Positions 14,476-27,600 of a DNA stretch of 64,000 nt are shown here, in pieces. The notes beneath the pieces are model-generated. The model saw only the letters and a list, made by a program, of their open reading frames with translations, was not told where the DNA came from and did no database searches. Position numbers and translations under genes: made by a program. The DNA comes from Crotophaga sulcirostris (taxonomy: Eukaryota > Chordata > Aves > Cuculiformes > Crotophagidae): assembly GCA_013397455.1 (NCBI GenBank), contig VYZB01000728.1, positions 128,468-192,467 of the forward strand. The letters are read 5' to 3'. Every line of letters begins with the position of its first letter. Positions within the stretch are counted from its first letter, which is position 1.

Positions 14476-17400
14476 TATCTAACAGAATCAAAGGAGAATA
14501 CCCTTTTAGCTGATAGCCAAAACAAAGATAATATCCTCCAACATGCTGCATGCAGTTGCACGTTTTGATGCTGGATTTCAGTGTGTTTGGGAAAATCGGC
14601 AGGAAAATATCAGCTGAGTCTCAAGCGGCAACATACACCTTTTTGCAGAACTTAAAGATTCTTTCCATGTTTTGTTCTTGGGGCCCAGTCATCCCTAAGA
14701 GGCTTGATATCATGAGAGATGATGAAAATTAACTTCTAAGATGAATATATATATAAATATAGTCATCTTAGGATGAGTGATGCTGTTGCAGAATAACCCT
14801 TTTCTGTAGGAATGCACCACTCTTTCAGAAATACTTATTAGTTTGGGGCTAGAAATAGAAATTAGAAGTATTTATGAGTAGAGGGATTTAAGGACTGTAC
14901 TGTGATGCACGGAGGTCAGGAAAACTACATTTGTGGAGTCCTAGGAAATGAATGTCAGCAGGCACAGGATGCAATTTATAGGTTGGTGATAATGTGAGAA
15001 ACGAATTATTGTAGCCCTTTGATTCATTGCATTTTAAAATCCTCATGTGTGAAGGATTGTATTAACTAAAATTCTTACTTTTTGTGAATTTACTTTCTAT
15101 GGAGTGTTGTTTTGAATTATTTACCTCTTAAGAACAATGTTTGTCTTTTTAATCGGCTCATTGTCATACCTATGTAGGCAAAAAAATTATGCCTTATTGT
15201 GAGCTCTAAGGAGAATGGAGTCATGACCTCCGTTCTTGCTATGCCTTAGTATACTCCATAGTTGGTCAGCATGCCTTGAAAACTACCTTTTACTAGCTTC
15301 AGAGCTGTTACCTTCATTTTCATAGTGTCCAGACAGAAGTCTTTCCTAAGGTGGTCTGATTTACAGTATCTCCAGCCATGAACTCATCTGAATTTTGAGA
15401 AATCTTCCCATTCCTCTCTCGGCTGAATTGTTGTTTTATCCTTCTCCCCCTGGCTAAAAGGGGATGCTAAACTGATCAAAAATGCTTTTTGTCTTTTGTG
15501 GTTGATGGTGTCCGTGGCAGGTTTTCTTCCCTGAATGGACTGCATGCTGTTCAACCACACCGTTCTACACTTTGTTATTTAACAGTTGATTCTCGTTCTC
15601 CTTCTCTGTATTTTTCAATTCGTACTTGACAAAAGTGAATTTGTCAATACACAATGAGTATATTTTCTTTATTATCAAGTTATACTTGAATTTGAGTTAG
15701 TTTTCCCAATAGATGGCACTGCTTGGAGAGAAACTACTGAATAAAGTAAGATCAAATTGCTTTTAGAGTTATCAAGAGTTGTGTGTGTTGAGGAACCTTA
15801 AGTTTTTCTGGGCTCTTAAGCAATAGTTTGGGAGCTTCTAGTTGGTACTTTTAGTGAAAACATGGAGTGAGAAAAATATTACAAGTATATTGAAGGGGGA
15901 AGGAGGGGATGTGCCTTGGTTAGTAGCAATTGGCGAACATAGTCACGTTTCTATTACTGGTGAGCAGTGCTAGTAATTATGGGGATTGCACATCAGAGTC
16001 ACATGGGTTCCAGTTGTGGTTTTGCTAGTAGATCATGTAGCAGAAGTGATCCTTAGTTCACCATCAGAATGTGTTGAAATAATTTGCTCTGCATCCAGCC
16101 AACTGTCTATCTTTTAGTGCTTTAATAAAATACTGCTTCTGGCTGCTAAGCTTCTACACCTCTGTAAAAAACGGCAAAAATATTACATATGGTTTTGTCG
16201 TGTCCTTGTTGAATTAGGGAGTGGGTGGAAGAACTGCTCTGTCCTAAAGACTTGCTTTACAACTTACACGTTGTCGACTGCTACTCAAATTTGAGTCAGC
16301 TGTTGTACCTGTAACGCAGTGAGAATTACACGGGGTGGTTCCCCCTTTACTCACACACAAATGCACATCTACACTAAAACATATCAAATCTACACATTTT
16401 CCTGCCTGTTCAGCATCCTGCAGCCCCTGCAGGAGGTGGGCTCGGAGATAATCTATGCAAGCACAGGATACGTAAGAATTGAAAACTTCCTTTTTACCAA
16501 AAGCAAAGGTTTAATGAGTACATGCAGTCATAGAGTACAGCAAGAAATTGAAAAAGCAGTTAATTCAGACAATGCACCTAGGTACTTCATGAACATCTGC
16601 AATGTGTTTGTTCTTTGGGGTTGATGTTTCCTTCCAGGATGGTTTTTCATTCCAATATCCTATCTCTTCCACCTGCTGTGTAACTTAATAATCTGATTTC
16701 ATGGATCTTGCAAGTTCAGACTATATCCTAGAAAAGTGGGCAATTGACATTATCACTTAATTGTGTCACAGCCACTCTGTTCTTAACCCGGTAAAATAGA
16801 AGCCTTAATTGCATGTAGACATTAATAAGACAGATATTTATTTCTTTAGCGATCTGGTTTGCTAAGGAATTCTTTTGAAGCTAGGGAATTAAGCAATGAA
16901 GAAATTGAGCAGAGCTTGGACTGTGTAAAGTAATTTTGCAAGATTTCTAGGTTCTGCAGTTAACTTTGCGATCTTAGCCTTTGATAAGTCACTGCCCTCA
17001 CACATTCCACCTTGCAGTACACATCGCTCAGCCTCCAGGTGCTCCACTTTGCCTGTTGTTTGAAAAATGAACAAACCCATTTCATGACAGGACCATGTTA
17101 TTTATCATGTGTCCTTTGCACCAGCTGCCAAAGAAAGGGTAGGCTTATGTTTAATGGCTCTTGCTTATTTTTAAATCCCTTACCAGTGAAGACCTTGGCC
17201 ATGTATGAAATCCTCCTCATGGAGATGTGTCAAACTTTCAGAGACTGCATGCTGTTTAAGGTTCTGACTGCTTTGCCTTAAGTGGGAAAATGAATTATTG
17301 TTATGATAGATCTTAAAATAGCAGCATCTAATTTGATCACGGAGTCCGCTTTTCTTAAATACTTCTCTGCTGCTGTTGATTGTTTGTTCATTTTCTTCTT

Positions 17401-17919
17401 TTACTGTTTCCTTTCCCATTCGGTTTTGGACCACCCCAGCTGACCACTTTGCCTGATATTTAAATGAATTCTTTATCCTGATGGACACCAGACAGTGCCA
17501 TCACTGGAGTGGAAGTTCAGATGCTGTTTTTATTCTGTTACAATTGTGGTAAATAACCATTTCTACTCAAAGCTGAAGTGACCAGGCATAATTCAGGTCT
17601 GCTAGACTTAGTGAAGACAGACTGCGATTGCAAAGGTGACCACTGCCTCAGTTGTGCTGGGGGTACACAAAGCATACAAAAGCTGGAAAGAAAAGGTTAT
17701 GGCATGGAAATATTGTAAATTATTTTGTGTCCTCATTGATAGTTACATGCAGGACCTCTCCAGAGTATGTTCAAAGGCTCTCTGTCTCAAGTGCTTGTGG
17801 TTCAAAGACTGGGAAACTTCCACAATCTATGTTTTTACACTTCTGCAACACTGGAACTACAGAGCTCACACTTTTTGATTGAAAGTATCAGGCAAGGCAC
17901 TTGTGGCTGGTCACTATTT

Positions 17920-17996
17920 TGAGCATGGTATTGGACTAAATGACCTGCAAAGGTGTTCACCAGCTGATGTGGTTCAATGGTGCTACACTATGAAGT
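17920..17996 (+). repeat. Degenerate CR1 3' end
   Basis: The words GGTATTGGACTAAATGACCT and GCAAAGGTGTTCACC match the pattern of an old CR1 terminus (younger copies read as 'ggactagatgacctccagaggt…'). The better-preserved copy ending at 62547 has the same block. The end is eroded, with no clear terminal repeat. Confidence 0.4.
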
Positions 17997-19406
17997 TCCA
18001 CTGAAGCCCTCAAAAAAATGTTTAAGTTCTGGATAGGCTTCGTAGACATTGTGAAGAGAGATGAGTTTCCCTGTCTCCAAACTTTTGGTACTACAGAGGT
18101 TGCAGCTGGTCATCCACTTACAAAGAGCAGACTCAGGTGATGGAGAACAAACAACCTACCTAGCTATTAGCATGGTTAATTGGCATTTTTGACACAGGCA
18201 TCTTGAACAGAACATTCATTATTCCTTCAGAGATCAAGAAATACCCCAAATCAGATCAGTTTAAATTTACTGAAGGACCTTAGAGCAGTAGGAGTTTTTT
18301 CACAGATGTTCTCCAGATGTTATTGGCATACTCATTTTTTGAGTAATGGGAAGGATACTGTCCATGTCCTTCCTACTCCCTCTCCTTTGTTGTTTCTTTG
18401 GCAAAAAAAGGGTTTTGTCTACAAGTCCAGAAACTTTCATTTTCAACTACAAAGCAGTTCTTGAGTTTCAGGAAGAGAAAAAATACCCTGTGACATTCAA
18501 ATTGATTATTTGCCAAGTGTGTGTTTGGAAGAGGATAGACATGGAAGAATTAAAAAGGCTGCAACTTTATTAAAGCATTAGTGAACAGCCGTTTAATTAA
18601 GCCTATGCGCAACTGCTTCTTAGAAGATTTTGTTAATTTCAAGGTGAGACCTGAATTTATATCTCAACTGCAGGACAGTGCATCAACTACAGGTTGCCTC
18701 AAAGCCCTTGGACAGGCCTTCAGTTTCTCTTCTGCTCTAAAACCTGTACCCATGTACATAATGTGTTACAAATTATTTAATATTCTCCTGTCCAGTTTTC
18801 TGTTCATGGGGAGAAGTCTGCTCATGCAAACACGTGCGTTGTTACCTCCACAACTAATCCACGCAGTTTGGTAGAGAGGCAGTTTTGGGTATTCTTGGTG
18901 TCATACTGGGATATCGGGCACAGTGAATGTGATCACAGTTTGGGGGATTTCCAGGACATCTGGTACCTGGCAACTATCAGTTCTTACCGCTTATTGTCGG
19001 CTTTATTATTAAACAAGGTTTAAGATTTAAAAAATATTTAGTATAGAAACATTTGCACTAACAGAACTAAACTACAAAAATAGCAAAACGCAAACACAAA
19101 GTGTTCAATTGCTGTTAAACGTGAGAACTATCAGAGCTCTTCCAAAGTCTGTTAGCCTGAGTACCTGGTTAATCAGCTCCTACAGGACATCCAGAACCAG
19201 AGATAACTTACGCAAATCATTTTTGTGGTGACAGCTTTTCTGCTGCTACCATTAATAACAGATCCCGCTATTGCCCAGGTCCATTCTTCTGCACAATCTC
19301 TTTCTCATCCAGTGCAGGATGGAGTCAGTCCTGCTTCTGTTTTCATGTTTATCCACACTTCATTCCCTGTCGCCAAGCACTGGACCATTTAATGGCAATA
19401 TGGGGA

Positions 19407-20202
19407 TGTGGTGGGTTGACCTTGGTTGGCTGTGAGCTGCCCACCCAGCTGCTCTATCACACCCCTCCTCAACTGGACAGGGGAGAGAAATACAACAAAA
19501 GACTCTTTGTTTGAGATAAGGACAAGGAGATCACCCAGCAATTACCATCATGGGCAGAACAGGCTTGACTTGGGGAAATTAATTTAATTTATTGTCAATT
19601 GACAATGGAGCAGGGTGATGAAAAATAAGAACCATCTTAAAACACCTTCCCCCCACCTCTCCCTTCTTCCCAGGCTCAACTTCACTCTTGACTTCCCCAC
19701 AAACAGCACAAGGGGATGAGGAATGGGGGTTGAGGTTGGCTCATCACGCATTGTCTCTGCTACTCCTTCCTCCTCGCTCTCTTGATTCAGTGTGGGATAT
19801 TTGCTCCAGGTGGATATCTGCTCCACTGTGGACCTCCATGGGCTGCAGGGGCACAGCCTGCCTCACTATAATCTTCACCATGGGCTGCAGGGGAATCTCT
19901 GCTCCAGCACCTGGAGCACCTCCTCTGCCTCCTTCTTCTCTGACCTTGATGAATGTAGGGTTGTTTCTCTCACACATTCTCACTCATCTTTCTCTCAGAT
20001 GCTGTTGTTCAGCTTTTTTACCATTTCCTAAATAAGTTATCCCAGAGGCACTACCACTGTTATTGATGGGTTCAGCCTTGGCCAGTGGCAGTTCCATCTT
20101 GGAGCTGGCTGGAGCTGGCTCCATGGAAGCTTCTGGCATCTTCTCGCAGAAGCCACCCCTGCAGCTGCCTGGTTCCCAAAATCTTGATGTGCAAACCCAG
20201 TA
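19407..20202. mobile_element. LTR-like avian endogenous-retrovirus repeat, solo and internally shortened
   Basis: About 800 bp starting TGTGGTGGGTTGACCTTGG and ending near GCAAACCCAGTA. I recognise it as a dispersed LTR-like repeat common in non-galliform bird genomes. Characteristic blocks include GTTTGAGATAAGGACAAGGA, the AATTAATTTAATTTATTG stretch, and two near-identical 'CCATGGGCTGCAGGGG' units at about 19847-19862 and 19879-19894. From memory of the family, full copies carry more of these 'ctccagcgtgggtcc' type tandem units, so this copy seems to have lost some. No internal viral genes are attached, and I did not find a clear target-site duplication. Transcription direction of the element is unsure. 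Open frames across it on both strands are not genuine genes. Confidence 0.7.
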
Positions 20203-23200
20203 TGAGGGGTTATGTTGTTTCCTCACACTCATTTCCTTAAGGTCTTGTATTGTGTACCTTAATGAGCACATTGCTGGAGTTGCCGCATGGATGCACACCA
20301 TATCTTGCTTCTGCGTCTCACTCAAAGTCATTTCTTCCCTCTCATATATAATAGCAAGAGGTAACAAACCTCAGAGAAGAAAGATCTGAGTTATTAAGCA
20401 GGAGGAGGCAGTCAATCAATAATGCTTCTATCTTTTCCTGATAAATTTTATTGACATTGCACCGTTGATCAAACTGGAGGCTCTGGTAATGGGATTGCAT
20501 GGCAAAGCCCAGCAAACAGTTGAAATGGGATTTAGGATTAATCAAATAAATACAGGAGGCTTTCATTAGGATTGTTGTCTATTTTCATCCTGATGCAAAG
20601 TTTTATAGCAAACTCATAAAACTTTGATGAGAAATATTAGAGGACTAATCTGTAAGATGGACAATATGTGTGTGTCATGCTACAGAGAAGTTTAACAAAA
20701 GGAACTTAGAGAATAGAATTTTTTTTAATTAAAGCACAGTAAGGTCCAAGGCTCTAAAACTAAGCAATGGTTTGAATAGGTGCTGGTTGCAGATGTTAAA
20801 TCCACTTAATCCTTGTTTTAAAACACGTCAAACAAATGATGTTTGCTCATAAAGGATTAAAATCGCACTGAGGACCATTTATAGCAGTAACAAAAGCTAC
20901 ATCCTTGTGGGGTTTGGAGGGTTTCTTTTCCTTATCCCACCCACCAACACAGACATCATAGGTTACATATTCTATAGAAGATATATGATATTCTCAAGAT
21001 CTTTGGTTATCTGTGAAATTTCTGTTCCATTATTGTTCAGTCTATAATCTCAATAAGACCCCCAATGTTTGGCCTGTGCTGCCTGAGTTAGAAGACTGCT
21101 CCCAATTTTCCAGTTAGGTCAACCAAAAAAATTAAGATATGATAGAGGGTCAGTGGAAGAAATTCATATCAAAACAACTGCTCACCATGTCATTATGACA
21201 ACCTGCTGTAACAAATGTGCTTCTGTTTTAACTTATGACAATTAATTGCTAAAAGTAATTTAATCTGACAGTGGCAAGATGTTGAAAGACTCATGAAGAT
21301 GTCATAAAAGCGACCTTTCTGCCCATGTGCAACCAAAAGCCATTTTTAACAAGGAGCCTCAAAAACAGTACAACTTCTTTTGTACTTTGTTAATTAGTTA
21401 TTGATTTGAAACAATGCTCTGCCAAATATTGTCAGATTAGCTAGACGCCAGCAAGGTCACGGTGTGACAGTCTAGTCCTGATAATCTTATGGTATATAAG
21501 AATTCTTTTTTCTCTGAATCTTTTGTTCCAATATCCTGAGAATTACATTTCCTGGCTTTAGCATTTGTGCTAATTTAAAATACAGCCAAGCTGTCTGTTA
21601 TGTAGTTGGATGTTTTGAGTTGTTAAAAAATGACACTGCGTTAGAAGAAAATTGCTAGTGTTCTAATGTCTAATGGTCTTTGGCGGTGGCGGCAAGACAC
21701 CGCTGCGGCAACACCAACACCCTCGCTAATCTGAGCGGAAAAGAGCCTGCTTTCATAAAATGGTCAGCGCAAGGGAGTCATGGGGTTCAAGACAGAGGTA
21801 AAATGAACATGTCCTGAGGTTGTTTAGTGAGTCATCATGATTAAAGTTCATTTCCTATCCTACATTATTGCGAAATAAAAATAACGGAGATGGGTTCGCA
21901 CAGGAAAACTGAGAATCAGAATTAAGACTTGAATAGCTCAACATTCAACTTTTCAGATTATTGAAATGAGAACCAACAGAAAATGCAAATCTGAATTTCA
22001 GATTGTGTTTGTCATCTGTTTAGATAATTATCTTATAAGCTAATGTCAGTTACTTCAAATACAATTAATTATAATACACTACATATTAAGGCAGTTCAGT
22101 AAACCTTTATAACTGCACATTAAATAAATAGTATATCAGTTTACTTAAAGCACTGAGCACTTTGCTGTCTTTATTAGGAGGAATCAAATAGCTTTGAGCC
22201 TGTTAAATCTTTCTTTCACTTAAATAACTGCTCTTGAGTGTATGTAATAAATGGAGGCAGAGACATGTAGAAGAAAAATACAGGCTGAAGCCGTTCTATT
22301 TAGTTTAGCTCGTGTAAGAGATATAAACTCTGTGGAGACTTTACAGCTGAGTTTTGTTCTGAAACCATAGCTGTTAATGAAAATACTAAGTTGTTGTTTT
22401 ACTTAAATGTGTTGAAGTTTGTTAGATTCATTGTTTCCTGTCGTGGGGAAATCTGCATTTTTCTTGGCCAAAATGCTATTTTTCTTGCAATAGCATGGTT
22501 AAAAAAAAGTCTGTTTCTCGTTACAACATATAAACAGATTGAAAGAACTGGAAAGTAAAATAGTCTTTAAGTACTTTAGGAAATAGAAAAATAACACTTC
22601 TGCATGACTTCCATTAGGAGTTTTTGAATGTTTCAGCTGCATTCATTTCAGAAGAAATTGGGTTTAGTGTTTAGAAAAATGCATGTAATCATTTAAACAA
22701 CTGGCATGATCTCTCTTTGTGTCTTGTGAAGATAATTCTTTTTGTAAAAAAAGCATTGTATTCATTTTTATTTACTTGCCCCAACAATTAATCTATTAAT
22801 TGCCAGAAACATGGCTGGTGGGGAAGACAGCTGCGAAGATACAACCTGATTGTTTGTTTTAGAAATGCTCCTTTGTTCCCGTAATTTGATCACACAAAAG
22901 GCCGTCTTTGGTGATGTTCGTTACGTCAGGCAGAAATATGTTGTAGGCAGAATCTCGATCCCTGAGATTTAAGTGGTTTGGAAGGCAAAAAGTACAAGGA
23001 CACATTAAAAAGATGCATGTAAAATGTAGGGATGGGTACCAGTAGTATTGTACTGAGAAAAAACAGTCCCTATCTTTGGGTATTTTTACCCAATTGGAAT
23101 CTCTTTTACTCAATTGGAATCTCTACAACTGCTGTAGTTGTTATTTAAACTAGAATACCTGAGTCCTCCTGCAGAGGCTGGCAGATACTCGTGTGCTTGG

Positions 23201-23799
23201 AGCATCATGGCACGGAGGTTTTTGGACAACCTACGTGGGCATTTGTCAATAGCCATGGTACAACAGTGTAGATGGGACTGGTCTGAGGAACTGCTATCAC
23301 GCCTCCGATCCAATGAGTTTCCTCATGCAGGATTTCCAAGCTGTTTACTAGAAGATGCTGCTTCAAATTCAGGCTTCCTTCACCTGGAACCCCTGCTAGT
23401 TATATGGAAAAGGGGAAAAATATCAAAAAAAGGCAAAATGCAGAAGTCTGTATTAAAAGGGAAATTAATTGTTTTTTTTTCTAAAGTAAAACATCCTTTG
23501 ATTCATTTCCCTCCTTCCTGCTATTCTCTTTTCCTGCATCTCTTTCCTCTCAATGAGTCAGCAGTGTTCTTGTCCCCAGACTAAAAAAAGACAAATGTCA
23601 TATCTGTATTTATTTACATTTTTGTCTTAATGATAAAATAATTACCTTAGATGACTCCTACTGCCTCTGTCAATTTGGGAACAATGCAAACAAAAAGGAT
23701 ACCGCAGACATTCAGGGGCAAGATCTGCTTTTAACTAGTTGCTCTCCAGCTCAGTAGGGAGCCACTGGCCACTAATAGCAAAAAAACAACCACTCAGAC
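20203..23799 (+). other. ARB2A: ARB2A intron, AT-rich, with a short GC-rich hairpin
   Basis: AT-rich intron with no recognised exon. A GC-rich island at about 21680-21740 interrupts it and contains a small inverted repeat: GCGGTG at 21683-21688 pairs with CACCGC at 21698-21703 across a 9-base loop. The 148-codon open frame at 23138-23584 has no recognisable domain. Confidence 0.5.
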
Positions 23800-24681
23800 A
23801 TAGACAGTGGGATTGAGGGCACCCTCTGCAAATTTGCCAATGACACAAAGCTCTGTGGCACAATTGACACGCTGCAGGGAAGGGGTGCCATTCAGAGGGA
23901 CCTGGACAGGCTGGAGAGCTGGGCCTGTGCAAACTTCATGAATATCAACAAGGCCAAGTGCAAGATCCTGCACCTGGGTTAGGGCAAACCCAAGCACAAA
24001 TATAGGTTGGGCAGAGGATGGATTGAGAGTAGCCCTGAGGAGAAGGACGTGGGTGTGCTGGTGGAGGAGAAGCTCAGCATGAACTGGCAACGTGCACTTG
24101 CAGCCCAGAAAGCCAATGATATCCTGGGCTGTATCCAGAGCAGTGGGACCAGCAGGGGAGGGACGGGATTCTGCTTCTCTCTGGTGAGACCCCACCTGGA
24201 GCCCTGTGTCCAGTTCTGGAGTCCCCAGCACAGGAAGGACATGGAGCTGTTGGAGTGAGTCCACAGGAGGCCACGGAGATGAGCCAAGGGCTGGAGCACC
24301 TCCCATACAAAGACAGGCTGAGAGAGTTGGGGTTGTTCAGCCTGGAGAAGAGAAGGCTGCAGAGACCTGCAGCTTTCCTTTACCAGAAGGGGGCTCCAAG
24401 AAAGCTGGGGAGGGAGTGCAGGGATCAGTTTTAATGTGAAAGAGGGGAGATTGAGATGAGATCTTAGGAAGAAATGTTTTCCTGTGAGGGTGGGGAGGCC
24501 CTGGCCCAGGCTGCCCAGAAAAGTGGTGGCTGCCCCATCCCTGGAGGTGTTCCAGGCCAGGTTGGATGGGGCTTTGAACCCCCTGATCCAGTGGGAGGTG
24601 CCCCTGCCCATGGCCAGGGGCTTGGAGCTGAATGAGCCTTAAGGTTCCTTCCAACCCAAACCATTCTATGTCTCTATGATT
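23800..24681 (+). mobile_element. CR1 retrotransposon 3' portion with reverse-transcriptase C-terminal remnant
   Basis: About 880 bp of a 5'-truncated CR1 in the same orientation as the gene. The first part translates to the C-terminal end of CR1 ORF2, with segments such as FANDTKLCGTIDTLQGRG and LDRLESWACANFMNINKAKC, and later EEKDVGVLVEEKLSMNWQRA. An in-frame TAG at about 23980-23982 (after CKILHLG) breaks it, so it is dead. The 3' untranslated part includes the common 'gcccagaaaagtggtggctgcc' and 'ctgatccagtgggaggtg' blocks and ends in CATTCTATGTCTCTATGATT. It is the longest CR1 copy in the window. The antisense open frames here (for example 23979-24611) come from the repeat. Confidence 0.93.
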
Positions 24682-27600
24682 TAAAATACCAACCCCCAAG
24701 ATTTTGCTGGAAATGATAATTAAGAGCCAGTGAAAAACTCATTTTGTCTGGATTTTTCTTCTTTTCGGTCTCCTTTCCTGCACTTTACCAGAAGACAGTT
24801 GGGTGGTGATGACAGGACATGCCAGACTCTGGGAGAAGTAATAACGGGAAAATCCAAACTGGAACAACAGCCTGACAAAGTTGTCTTACCCTGGCTGACA
24901 AGCAGATACTTTAACCAGGGAGATGATGCTATAATAACTTTTGAGACTTAATTAATTTAGCCTGAGATCTGGGTTTTACTTTAAAAACAGCAAAACCCTT
25001 CAAGTTAAAACATGCCTTGGATTTCTGAGTAAAAAACTGTAGAAATAGGGAGTGTAGTTCAATACGGCAGAAAATATTCGCCATGCAAAAAGACTGAGTT
25101 TGCTGGAGTTATTGTGGATTGAACAACACAGGTAACATTTGGTTCCTGCTTTGTTTATTTTTGCACAGACCCAACAAACAAACTCAACACGCTTGACTTT
25201 TGGTTCAAATGCAAACCTTCAGAAAGTTCACCTTTGTAAAGAAAAACTCTCCAATATTCTTGAAGCATCTGTAAGGCCCTGACACAGCCCCACTCTGAAG
25301 ACCTCCTGGAAGACCTATGTTGGCCAAAATTGAAATATAGTGTTAGGTCAGCAATACATTAATGCAGCTGAGACCTCTGGCACCTCTGTGAAGAATAACT
25401 GTGGGCACTGATGACTTCACTCAGTGGTTTTGGGCCATTGTTTGCCTGTTAAAATTTTATAAATGAGGGTTTGGAAGCAGTTCCCATGGCTGAGAGGATG
25501 GAGAGGGGATTTTGATTTCCAGGGTCAGCTTGTTCCTCCCAGAGCAAAGGTGGTTGGAGCACTTTGGTAACAGTAGGAAAGAGCAGTTTGGGGTTTAAAC
25601 ACAGAAGTATGTCTAAATTATTGGTTGGGAACTGTGTTAGTTGAGAGCTTAGCTGGGAAAACTGTTTTATGGCTTGGAGTTGCTTTCTTTTTTCTCTTGC
25701 ATGCAATAAAACTGGATATAAACGGGAAAAGTAACTCCCTCCTGCTGCCCCAGGGGAGGTTAGGATCCGAGCTCCATAAATTCCCACATATATATAGAAT
25801 AGCTCTGAATTTTATTTCCTGACCACCATCACCAGGGAAAGCCCAGCTTGCATCTGAAGTGGGGAAAGTGGGACAGGATCCGAAGTCGTCTTGGATGGTA
25901 ATTGCAGTGGGAGCTGGGGAGAACAGCGGCCCTGGGGAGGAGCCAAAACACAAAACGTAAAAAACCTGGCTAGACAGTGGCAGTCCTGAGTTCGCTAAAA
26001 TTTGTCATTTTAAACCTAAGCTCCGCTGTAGCAACGTGTGGCTGTCGCTGCTTCTTCACAGGCCTGCCCTTCATCCCCTTTGCACCAGTGGTGACATTTT
26101 AAATGTCTCAGTCTGCCAAATTCATTTTTGTTTTACATCTTTTATTTGGCTATTAGATATGCCCGATATTGCATGTTTCATATAATACTTACTCATTTAG
26201 CAGGTCTGTTGAGATTACCTGCTTTCCTGATATATTGTTGGGAGTTTTGGAGGTGGGACTACTCTCTAACTCAATAAATGTGTATTTAACTGCAATATGT
26301 AAGACTTCTGGTCTTCCTTTCTGCTGCTGACTGAATACACACGGCATCTTTATTACTGGGGCTTCATAAGCAATATTGCAAACGCTTCCATCACTGGCCC
26401 ACTTCACAAATGAAATAGGCACAAGAAATTACACAGAATCACCTCCAATAGATCTGGGAATAAGGCTGAGATCCGTAATATGAAAAATGCAACCTTAAGT
26501 CACTTTACCACATTGCTTTCCAAAGGCATGTGCCAAGTAATAACCTTGGCTATGCTATTTATATCTGCGGCTCCTCGATTGAACACACTTAGCTATTGTG
26601 ATACCTGGTCTCTCCTTCTGTCTCAAAAGCAGCTGCTACCTACTGCCAGAGTTTATGTCTTGCTCCTACCTCAGAAGGTGCTCTTAAAAAGATTTATTTT
26701 CCCGGTTATTCCTGCAACATAAGTGGAAGGGACTGGCGCTTTTACATCTGAAGGCTCTTGGTTTAATCTTTGCTAAGTTCAAAAGTTAGGAAAAACACAA
26801 TGTGACTGTTTCTGAAAGCATGTGAACACAGTTGCTGAATGAAATAACTCACCAGTAACACATTTACATTATTTTCATGTTGGACCTTTGCAGATTCAAT
26901 GCTCTGTGTTTCCATAGAGCCGCACCAGACACTGGTGACCATGAACCTGCTCTGCCACCTACGCAGCTGATCAGATCCTCTTTCTGGGTGCTGTTGGTTT
27001 AATGTGACAAAGTATACAAATAAAGTCTGTGCAGCGCCCATAGAAGGGAGAAAAGAAGTGTGTCCTTCATTCGAACTTTCAAGGTCGAAGCATCAGTTGT
27101 TTATGATTTTACCTCTTCCCCTCTTGTTTTCAGTCAAGTCATCTCCTTTCAATTCGGGATGCAGCAACTAAAATAACTTTCTTGACCCATTCCTCAGTGT
27201 TCATTATTCTTTCTTCCCAGTGCTTTGACAAGACCTGCTAAACTGAATTTCCGATGCAAGTTGTCAGATTAAAGATTTGTTACAGATTTGCCTTCACTGT
27301 CACTTTTGCTCCTGTGTCTTCTCCCCAGTCTGGGCTGCTTTGCTTCCAAGATGATCTTGATGATGTTACCCTCATCTGCTCTCTCCCACAGCCTCCTTTT
27401 GCCTGGTTTCATATGGCTGGACTCACCCTATTTGGCACCCATGCCTTCTGGTTCTTATATACATGTACAAACATGTATACACTTGATTTTGAAAGTCTTC
27501 CTTTCTAGTCAAAAGAATGTTTCTAGTGAAATCCCTTTAATTTTTCCTGGGTCCGTTACCTGAGAGGGCTGCAAATGTGATGCTGGCATGAGTCAGGTTA

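Larger units (their letters stand above)
8487..19406 (+). other. ARB2A: ARB2A middle intron, first part
   Basis: First 10.9 kb of the 25.7-kb intron between the two recognised exons. Mostly AT-rich unique-looking sequence with a 16-base T run at 10000-10015. Two faint CR1 relics (14.4 and 17.9 kb) are listed separately. No exon, RNA gene or intact element was seen, and the short open frames are isolated and without splice context. Confidence 0.6.

Noticed and set aside
16319..16624. 101-codon + strand frame with protein-like middle (EVGSEIIYASTGYVRIENF)
   Set aside because: No family recognised and no paired splice sites of compatible phase; kept out as probably chance.
19584..20389. Overlapping open frames of 75-127 codons on both strands
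   Set aside because: They lie inside or at the edge of the LTR-like repeat and contain no Gag, Pol or Env similarity.
23138..23584. 148-codon + strand open frame
   Set aside because: No recognisable domain and no convincing splice sites; composition changes midway to Lys- then Phe/Leu-rich, as expected of non-coding sequence.
23979..24611. 210-codon minus-strand open frame (with overlapping 170- and 120-codon frames)
   Set aside because: It is antisense to the CR1 copy at 23800-24681; the frame is a by-product of repeat sequence, and similar antisense frames recur in the other CR1 copies.
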